This document shows, piece after piece, positions 11,001 to 18,789 of a stretch of DNA of 23,594 nucleotides (its first letter is position 1; each line of letters starts with the position of its first letter). The DNA is from Neolentinus lepideus HHB14362 ss-1. Lineage: Eukaryota; Basidiomycota; Agaricomycetes; Gloeophyllales; Gloeophyllaceae. The notes under the pieces were generated by a model. It saw only the letters and a program-made list of their open reading frames with translations, searched no databases and was not told where the DNA came from. Made by a program: the position numbers and the translations under genes. The stretch spans positions 4,590 to 28,183 of the forward strand of contig KV425681.1 of the NCBI GenBank assembly GCA_001632425.1. Direction: 5' to 3'.

Positions 11001-11908
11001 AGTTCATATCTTCACTGTCACTCATACTTGCATAGTTACATAAGCTAACAAGCTATACAGGAAAGGAGCGAGTTGACGGCTTGGGGGCACCTGAGGAAAG
11101 TCCCATGGATAAAGACGATGGTGCCATCACTGGTCTGAAACAGCCAGATTCCATAAAAATCACAACAAAATATCGTGAGCAGGTTTAGCTGGATCACACA
11201 AAGAACTCTATGACCCAGACACAGACTTTCTTAGGACGATGCCACTCTCGTTATCCAACAGAACTATTACAAGAAGTCGACCGACCGACCTTTCATACAC
11301 TCGTCCGGCAATTCCTTTGGAACCACCTTGTCGAAGTCAATAATCTCATTTACCATGAAGAGGACAAGCATAGTTTGCCCGAGTTCCATAGCCCAATCTA
11401 CATCCACTACTCTGCCAAGGCTATCTATTATGCTCCCAGTGACCCTTCTGGTGTCGGTGGCATGCGCCGGGAGTATATTCGAGCAAATCCAAAGTGGCGT
11501 AAGGGGGATCCACACTTTGATTGTGTCCTAATCAAGCACCCAGTCTTGGAGGGACCTTCAGTGGCTGGGAAGTTTCAAGTTGCACGCATCTTCCTCCTCT
11601 TCTCCTTCAAATTCTCTGGCGTCACCTTGCAATGTGCCCTAGTACAATGGTTTGACTGGATTGCTGGAGTCCCAGATGAAGATACTGGTATGTGGATGGT
11701 CGAGCGGTGCAGGTATGGTCCACATAGCCAGCCCATCTCAGTCATTCCACTCCATCTCATCTCCCAAGCGGTTCACTTGGTTCCTGTCTATGGGGACCAG
11801 CCCATCCCAAAAGATCTCTCAGCCAGCAGTTCACTTGACAGCTATGATTACTTCTTTGTCAACAAGTATGCTGACCACCATACATATGAGCTTTTTGGTA
11901 GTGACTAG
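8092..11908 (+). pseudogene. Plavaka-family transposase, full length, two nonsense codons
   Basis: Nine exons: 8092-8803, 8865-9373, 9432-9633, 9697-9904, 9955-10093, 10145-10320, 10390-10486, 10547-10997, 11061-11908. Introns are 50-69 bp, several with CTAAC branch sites. The lengths keep one frame of 1,114 codons through all eight junctions. The N-terminus has a C2H2 zinc finger (CQDC-x12-H-x4-H, residues about 30-50), then an acidic Ser/Asp linker. The core carries hallmark Plavaka blocks: [92 protein letters not shown], and near the end GGMRREYIRANPKW, VPDEDTGMWMVE and FFVNKYADHHTYEL. Plavaka proteins are RNase H-fold (DDE-type) DNA transposases. Stops: TGA 9816-9818 (HF*RALYG; next base C, so CGA-to-TGA is likely) and TAG 11186-11188. 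It is otherwise complete, so inactivation looks recent. Identity is very likely; catalytic residues were not assigned individually. Confidence 0.93.
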
Positions 11909-11993
11909 GTACAGTTCCAGTTCTCCTACATTCAATGTACAATGTATCCAAAGTTGCAGAGTTCATGTGTGTGCTATATCACTTCTGAAAGCC

Positions 11994-12565
11994 AAGAATA
12001 AATTATAACAAATGGGGTGTCTATGGCTAAGCAAAAACACACCCGGTACTCAGAAATAGTAAATAGACACATACTTTACCGATAGAAAAAGCCTTCTGCA
12101 TGGCTGTGATTCAGTGAAGACAGAGTGTTCTCCTCTGACAGCTTCAGCCACAAGCATTACCATATCTGGATGTGGCATCTCCAAAAGGTGAAGAATAAAT
12201 CATAGCACACGGGGCATCTATGGCTAAGCAAAGACAACTTGGTATTCGTCAATTAGCATATCCTCCCCTCCATTCCATGTAAAAACATCCTTCTGCACTG
12301 TTGCGGTTGCATCACAATCAAGTATTCTTCTCCCGACAGCTTCAGCCACAAGCATTACCATATCTGGATGTGGCATCTCCAAAAGGTGAAGAATAAATCA
12401 TAGCACACAGGGTGTCTATGGCTAAGCAAAGACAACTTGATATTCATCAATTAGCATATCCTACCCTCCATTCCATGTAAAAAAATCCTTCTGCAGTACT
12501 CCAGTTGCATCACAATCGAGTATTCTTCTCCCAACAGCCTCAGCCACAGGCATTGCCATATCCAG
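11994..12565 (+). repeat. Three tandem copies of a ~197-bp repeat
   Basis: Copies start at 11994, 12191 and 12389, each with AAGAATAAATYATARCAMA, and are spaced 197 and 198 bp apart. Shared blocks include TCTATGGCTAAGCAAA and GCTTCAGCCACAAGCATTACC. Copies 2 and 3 match best; copy 1 differs in its middle and copy 3 loses similarity at its 3' end. The array begins 85 bp past the transposase stop. No reading frame runs through it. Confidence 0.9.
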
Positions 12566-12829
12566 CTGTAATCCTCCTCCATCCCAGTCTCATCTGTATC
12601 ATTGCCTTCCACCTCAACTCATGTCTCCTCTCTATGTGATTTTCAATCCACTTCCAAGAATCTCACTTCCAATCCTCCCACATTAACTGAAGCCCGATGG
12701 AGGTGCATTTTCGGGACATGCTGAAAGGCAGATACTTAACCAGTTTAGTCGGTGCGTAACATGTATTTACTTTTTGAGACCATCTAAGTAAGTCGCTGCT
12801 CCTCAGACCAAACTGTCAAATCACCCTGC
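12566..12829. other. Short spacer between repeat array and RhoGAP relic
   Basis: A pyrimidine-rich stretch (about 12566-12680) is followed by ordinary sequence with no convincing coding frame. A junction between transposon body and captured gene may lie here, but no boundary can be seen. Confidence 0.35.
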
Positions 12830-13591
12830 AAGATATGGTTCATATCCCACATACGGTTGTTGCGTCTGCAAGAACCTCATGGATGACATGGTCTTCACCA
12901 AGGCATCTGCATCTATTGCATGAAGTGCCACAACGACCGTGTTGCGAAGAGCAGGAGGCACCATGAGTGGAAGAAGGAGATGCAGAGGGAGCGAGAGCAG
13001 GAGCAGGAGTTGGCACTGGCAAGGCAGGAGCTGGATCATTGGTGGAAGCGGGGGCCCAGAATCAGGATGACAGGGTGTGTGCAGCAAGCATTCTGTAGCT
13101 GTTGACTTGATCTTTGATGGCTTGCAGGCTGGTCCCTTTTCATCTCAATCACAGTCATTCCCACCTCCGACCTCAAGCACCATCTCTCTCCACCCGAGCG
13201 CACGTCATCCAAGCGCTGGTCCCTACACTCCCTCAACAACCAACTTCTTTGTCTCATCACCTGTCTAAGGATCCTCAGCAAAGCACATCTGTACAGAACA
13301 GCTCGTACTTTGCCATCACACATGTGCATGGAGTCCCTGCCACTTCCGTCAATTTCAAAGGTCCAGGGAGCCTCCTGCAGCAAACAGTGAAGGAAGAGTC
13401 GGGACCACTCAAACCTCCCCATGAACATGCCAATAAGAGGGCGGACAAGCGAAGGTCAATCAACCCAGGTCTTGGGCTGTTCCGATTTACCAGCAGTCCC
13501 CTGGTGTCACCTACTGTGTCTACAGGTACAGTTATTACAGTTACACCACCAAATCACTGAATCACTCTGCTAACAGATGGGCCTCACCAAG
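12830..13591 (+). pseudogene. LIM-type RhoGAP (Rga-like) relic, 5' part: half LIM domain and linker copy 1
   Basis: Plus-strand reading gives GCCVCKNLMDDMVFTKAS, then after a frameshift near 12905 CIYCMKCHNDRVAKSRRHHE and a Lys/Glu/Arg-rich helix. This is the second half of a LIM zinc-binding domain (CxxC...CxxCH), as in fungal RhoGAPs that carry LIM domains N-terminal to a coiled coil, a C1 domain and a RhoGAP domain. The earlier LIM sequence is missing. From about 13252 a Ser/Pro-rich linker (HANKRADKRRSINPGLGL) follows; it is duplicated downstream at about 15055-15458. Similarity to that second copy stops abruptly at 13591, where kinase sequence begins. Frames shift several times; not translatable as one protein. 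In its original form such a protein would inactivate Rho/Cdc42 GTPases at growth sites. Confidence 0.72.
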
Positions 13592-13825
13592 GATGCGATT
13601 GAGGGTGACCTGCTCGACACAGCCATGCTCCCTCGCTTGCGGCATCATCTGCAGATTCATCGAGCTGCTGCTCGAGCTTGGCTTCCTTGGTGGCGTAGCC
13701 ATCGCACTCACACTCTCCTTCTTCACCTCCTCATTCTCGTCGAGGGCAGGCACCTTTGGCACTGGCGGCAGCAAACTCGGTTTGCGGTCCTTCTTCTCCC
13801 AAAGGTCAGGATGTGTGTTGACGAA
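13592..13825 (-). pseudogene. Inverted fragment of a Hal4/Hal5-like kinase C-terminal part
   Basis: On the minus strand this reads FVNTHPDLWEKKDRKPSLLP and on through a Ser-rich tail. Its first ~47 bp (13825-13779) match, in inverted orientation, the 3' end of the plus-strand kinase fragment (14598-14644, FVNVYPDLREKKDHK). It therefore supplies the kinase sequence that would follow the plus-strand fragment, but turned around and placed in front of it. Its border at 13592 coincides with the RhoGAP break point. The assignment follows from that nucleotide match and from the usual kinase tail in this family. Confidence 0.68.
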
Positions 13826-14641
13826 CCAGCGCTCGTCTGGGGAGCCTGCGACACCAATACCGCTAGCAGACAAGAAGCGCTCACCATTGGGAGGCAATGA
13901 GAAGGCAGACAAGGATAAGCACCATGGGAAGCACCATCGGGAAGGGAAGAATGAGATCCCAATGATGGGAACACTGATGCAGGTGCATCTGATGAAGAAG
14001 CGAGAAGTCTTGCAAGTGGGGGGGAGTGCTGGGCAGTGGTGCAGGTGGGACTGCAAGGTAGATCAAGAGCATGCCGAAGCATGGGTATAATGGTGGGTCA
14101 TCAATCGTCTATACACTTCTTTCAGAGTGTTGATAAGGTCGTCATTGTAGGCGCCATCCTTGCCGTGAAAGAGTTCTGGCGCAACAGCGAGAGCAAGAAG
14201 GAGCACCAGAAGAAGGTGACAGTGGAGTTTTGCGTGGGCCTCACCCTGCATACTGTGTCATTCATCAGATTTGCAATGGGGTCGAGTACCTCCACTCACT
14301 CGGCCTGGCACATCGGGACTTGAAGCTCAATTGCGTGATGACAACGGATAATGTCATCAAGCTCATTGATTTTGGCACTGCAACAGTGTTCCATTACCCA
14401 GGCAAGAGCCCAACGCTCATGCTCGCGACAGGCATCACCAGGAGCGACCCATACCTCGCCCCTGAAGTGCTGAGCCAGGAATAATATGACCCATGCAAGA
14501 CGGATGTCTGGAGTGTGGGCATTATCTCTTCATGTGCATGATGCTGAGATGGTTCCCGTGGATGATCCCAGACCTGAAGGACATGAGCTTCCATTCTTTC
14601 GTCAATGTGTATCCCGACCTTCGGGAGAAGAAGGACCACAA
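13826..14641 (+). pseudogene. Hal4/Hal5 (Npr1-group) Ser/Thr protein kinase fragment
   Basis: Order of landmarks on the plus strand: His/Lys-rich N-terminal linker (DKDKHHGKHHREGKNEIPMM, about 13912-13970); glycine loop VLGSGAGGTAR (14026-14058) followed at once by TAG 14059-14061; AVKEF with the ATP-binding Lys at 14168-14170; HRDLKLNCV (HRD at 14311-14319); DFG at 14368-14376; SDPYLAPEV with APE at 14458-14466; TAA at 14482-14484; DVWSVGIIF; and WFPWMIPD, ending in VYPDLREKK. These are typical of the fungal kinases that regulate transporters and ion homeostasis (Hal4/Hal5, Npr1). Defects: subdomains III-V are deleted after EFCVG, one codon is lost in the catalytic loop (HRDLKL-N instead of HRDLKLDN), and the frame changes. 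It cannot encode a working kinase. It sits in place of a ~218-bp part of the RhoGAP linker. Confidence 0.85.
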
Positions 14642-15040
14642 GACCAAGGCCAGACGTCCCCAGCGCAGATGAATCTTTGTCACTTTGTCAGCAGTACTCG
14701 TTTGATGAACAGAAGCTGTCACCCTCGAGAGCCTCAATGTGGACGTCGCTGACAGATCCAGATCCAGGTTCTCTGACCGTTCAAGACCTATGTCCCCCAC
14801 ATCACCCTCACATAGAGTTGACATCCCACATGGCATGAAGAGTGGGACAGATACAGAGCCAGAGCCAGATGCAAAGCAGGATGAGGATGATGTGCTGCGC
14901 ATGCGCCACTGCCAAAGGGAGGCAAGGACATTAGAAGTATGAAGCAGCTTAGGGTCAAGACTGCAAGAGGATCTGGCAACTCAGAGGGCGTGACAAGCTT
15001 ATCAGACAAAGACGGAGGAGGTGCACATAACAGCTCGTGA
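14642..15040 (+). pseudogene. RhoGAP relic, linker block B copy 1
   Basis: From GACCAAGGCCAGACGTCCCC onward this aligns with 15677-16044 (block B copy 2). Shared protein readings include RSRFSDRSRPMSPTSPSHRV against PGSRFSDCSRPTSPTSPSHR, and DTEPEPDAKQDEDDV in both. Similarity ends after AGGAGGTGCA near 15026, just before block A copy 2 begins. Stops and frame changes are present. Many differences from copy 2 are CG against TG. Confidence 0.8.
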
Positions 15041-18000
15041 TCATTGTCATCCGCTCTATCTCATCACCCATCTAATGATCCCCAACAAAGCACGCTTGCA
15101 CAGAACAGCTCGTACTCTGCCACCACACCAAGCCAATTGAAACTCTCTGTCGCCTCTCACGTGCACATGGAGTCCCTGCCACTGCCATCAATTTTGTATG
15201 GTCCAGGGAGCCTTCTGCAGTGACAAAAGAGCTGGGATGACTCAAACCTCCCCGTGGACATTAGCATCGATGCAGACCTCAGCGCACCTACCCGAGGACT
15301 GAATGTGCTGAATACGAGGGTGGACAAGTGAAGGTCGATCAACCCAGGTCTTGGACTGTCCCGATTCACTGGCAGCCCCCCACTGGTATCGCCTACTGCA
15401 TCTACACATACAATCACACCGCTGAATCAGCCTGCTAATGGACAGGGCTCACCAAGGACACTGTCACCACTTTGGGAGTTTTTCCAGGACTATGAAAATC
15501 CAGCACCGCATCCTGCAGTGTCTGCTTCAGTGGAGATGGATCGGCAGGGATGGATGCGGGCAGTGTCATCGAGTGCATATGAAAATCTGCATGCAGACCC
15601 TATGAGACCGCCCCTACGGCTGAGCGTGATGCAAGAACGAGTTCCTCCGCGAATGAACAGCCTGAACTCTGGCATCGACCAAGGCCAGATGTCCCCAGTG
15701 CAGACAAATCTGCATCAGCAGCACTTGTCCGATGATCGGAGGCTTTCGCCCTCGAGCCTCAATATGGACGTTGTGGACAGACCCGGATCCAGGTTCTCTG
15801 ACTGCTCAAGACCTACATCCCCCACATCACCATCACATAGAGTGGATGTTCTGCATGGCGTGGAGAGCGGGATGGATACAGAACCAGAGCCAGACGCGAA
15901 GCAGGACGAGGACGATGTGCCGCCTGCGCCACCGCCAAAGGAAAGCAAGGATATCAGGAGTACGAAGCAGCTTAGGTTCGAGACTGCAAGAGGCTCTGGC
16001 GATTCAGAGCACGCGACAAGCTTATCGGATGAAGATGAGGAGGTGCAGGTGGAGCGGACGAGTACAACGACGTACATCGCGCCCGCGTTACCACCCATCC
16101 AGATTTCAATGAATGCAGCGGACTTCTCGGATTTGCTGAAGAGCATCGACGGACCGTTCAAATCATTTGATCAGTTAACCAAGTTGTCTGAGGTGAGCGA
16201 GGGCACACCTACTGCAACGCCAACTACTGCAATGACAACAAGCTTTTTGGACTGGTCGCTGACGAAGATGCCAACGACCAAGTCTCTGTTTTCGAGTACC
16301 CGGGAGTCGGTGGGGACCTCACCACTCATGAGCCCTTCCCCTTCCCCATCGCCCAGTCCCGATGAGGAGTTGAGTAAGAAGAAAGCTGCTCTTGGACAGG
16401 AGAGTACAAGAAGACTTGGGCATTCTCTGAATTCCTCTATTTCATCAGGGTCATCAGGGATGCTGGCGAAATGGTTGATATCTGACTCGAATTCACCTGT
16501 GGTGAACAGCGAATCATCATCACCAAGGTCGTCTCTGGACAGCCGCTCTGTGTCACAGCCTTCACCCTCTCGAGCTCGCTCATCGTCTGAGTCAGGCTAC
16601 CATTCGCAGTCTGTCAGCCATGAAGGAAGAGCATCCTTGTCTATGGATAACAGATAACATCAGCCGTAGTAATCCTCGGTTGACTCTGACAGTACCAGGA
16701 GTCGAGATTGTAAAACCTCCAAGACCAGAGAATGAGGAAGTAGTGACAAAGAGGCTGCAGGAGGTCTTGTCTGACGCAAATGATCACCACGCTTCATATG
16801 TGAAGCTTGACACAGAGTTTGTTGAAGCCATAGTTTAGGTATTAGAACACACAAAGACTCAGCATACAACGCTAAAAGGCAAACTGGACAACATCAGGGT
16901 TTGTATCACCATTATGATGTCAACATGTTCTTCGAACTGATAATGACTGCAACAGCATGCCAGTCAGCAGTACATGGATGGTCTTACAGTTGCACAGGCA
17001 GAATACAATCGCGATGTGAAAGCCAAACGAGATGCTGAAGCTGAAGTGACACGACTGAGGGTCTTACTATCTGGACAAGCTGTTTGGCTGTCTGCAATTA
17101 CAAGTGATAGCAAGCGGGCAGATCTCCAGTGGCAGCTGTCTGAAGAGCTGTCTAACAATCTCAGTGGTCTGGAGAGGGATGTATCGGAACTCAAGGTGGA
17201 GAGAGATCTAACATTAGCTGAAGTTGAAGAACTATCGGCTTCGAAAAGGTATGTTTATTGTATTTACCACTGCTGTACTTATTTACACGCAGTGCAGCTC
17301 TCCCAATTTGGATCCAAGTACAGATGCTCCCTTGAGCAGAACACTTTCTGTCCCTTTGATAACATCAAGAGCCAGTATTCTCATGAACTGGTACCCCTCA
17401 CCGAACAGAAGGAGATCTTGAACCACAAGGTTGCCGAGCTTAAGGCACTTCGTGAACAATTCTTGGAAGAAACAGCTTCACTCAGTGCTCGGAATGAAGA
17501 ATTGGCACAGCTTCATCACCAATACATCCGTCAGATGGAGACCGCGGGAGTTGACACTACTGTGATTCCATCTGCTAGCGAGAAGAAGAGCAACTCGTTT
17601 GACCGGCCTAGAGTAGCGGGTGACATGCTCACTATGTCTATAACCGCATCTTTGACCCTTTCGGATGAAAGTATTGTCAAGATAATGAAAATAGACATTC
17701 CTGAGACTCCACAGTCGACGCTGAAGCTGGGTAAATTCAAGTGGCCTGGCACAAAACCCAGCAAAGAGATGATCTCTGTGCCAACACAAGCTGAGCTGAC
17801 CTGGACTAAAGCACATGCAGAGCATAACTTCCTTCCGCTTAGTGCCCTACATTTTGCGTGCTGTGATCATTGTGGAGATAAGATGTTTGGATCTCAGCAT
17901 CGATGCTCAAGTGCGTATGGTAAATTCTTACTTGTGCTATCGCTGACAAGGATCAAAGTGCATAATATCTCGGTGCATCCTCGCTGTCTTAACCATGTTC

Positions 18001-18060
18001 AGACCTCTTGTACACTGAAGGCTTCCGAAGAGCCAGTCACGCAGATTGCACCGTTGTGTA
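15041..18060 (+). pseudogene. LIM/C1 RhoGAP (Rga-like) relic, main part: linker copy 2, coiled coil, C1 domain
   Basis: Linker block A copy 2 (about 15055-15458; RSINPGLGL after TGA 15329-15331) leads into an open Ser/Pro-rich frame of 379 codons (15518-16657). It contains DTEPEPDAKQDEDDV and repeated SPSPSPSP. After a frameshift near 16650 comes a coiled coil: ENEEVVTKRLQEVL, LDTEFVEAIV, TAG 16836-16838, then VLEHTK. Introns inferred: 16899-16967 and 17249-17296 (48 bp). Downstream are RDAEAEVTRLRVLLSGQAV, a frameshift near 17345, SQYSHELVPLTEQ, and a C1 zinc domain (17818-18020; H-x12-CDHC-like CCDHCGDKMFG, then VHPRC and CLNHVQTSC), interrupted by an intron and probably one displaced Cys. 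LIM, coiled coil and C1 in this order, with these signature strings, fit basidiomycete Rga-type RhoGAPs. The RhoGAP domain that should follow is not seen, so the catalytic part was not captured or is lost. Confidence 0.82.
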
Positions 18061-18789
18061 AGTGCCATGTTACCCGATTGTGGAACATGGCTTAAACTCA
18101 TGTGATTTTAGCCCTATCTATGGAAGTCCTTCATTGCTCGTGAACATGTCGGGCTGTGTCTTGCAGCGCTATGCTATCTTGAAGCCATGTGCACCAAGGG
18201 TGAGTTGCAGTCCGCTAGCCGCATTGTCCTTCTGCGGAGGACCTTGTTTCTCTTCAAGAGTCTTTATCAAATGATCAAGTATATCTCGGTATGTAACTCT
18301 GACAACTTCCTCGAGGAGACAGATATGGATGTGCTGGCCACCGTTTGCCAGCCGTCCCAGGCCACCACTCTACGTACGCGCTGGCTTAGTGGGCTGCACC
18401 TGCGAGAGATTGGCTGGTGCAAGTGGCACTGGGGGGAGATGCTGGAGTGGAGGCTGTAGGTACCGAGCAGGGTGGTCACGCAGTGCAAGAGCGAGGGCAA
18501 TCTTCTTAGGCCTGTGACCAAGGTGGGAGGGTGGCAAGTTCCTGGCTCCGAGCAGCACTCATCTGAGTATCCTCCAGAGATGCTTGATGGTGCCTGTGGG
18601 CAGCGAGGGCAAGCCTCAGCTTGCAGCATGTGGGCCGTTGACTCAATACTCTCAATACCAGTTTTGACACCGTGGTCTTCAATGCCCACCAACATGAACA
18701 CTCTTACTTACTGCACATACACATACACCAGCCTGCCAACACCAATGCTTGTATATTTGCCCACATCGTCTGTGAGCTCCTAGTCATCT
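18061..18789. other. Unrecognised segment after the C1 domain
   Basis: The RhoGAP catalytic domain would be expected here if the captured gene were complete, but I find none of its blocks (no arginine-finger region, no KxxxRxLP-like run) in any plus frame. Frames of 60-145 codons occur on both strands without recognisable content or splice logic. It may be scrambled RhoGAP exon/intron sequence or an unrelated join. Confidence 0.4.

Noticed and set aside
13723..14082. Minus-strand frames opposite the kinase N-terminal part
   Set aside because: The plus strand carries the kinase glycine loop and His-rich linker here; the minus frames lack any family signature.
18267..18701. Minus-strand 144-codon frame
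   Set aside because: No domain, no splice context, and composition like its antisense; not supportable as a gene.
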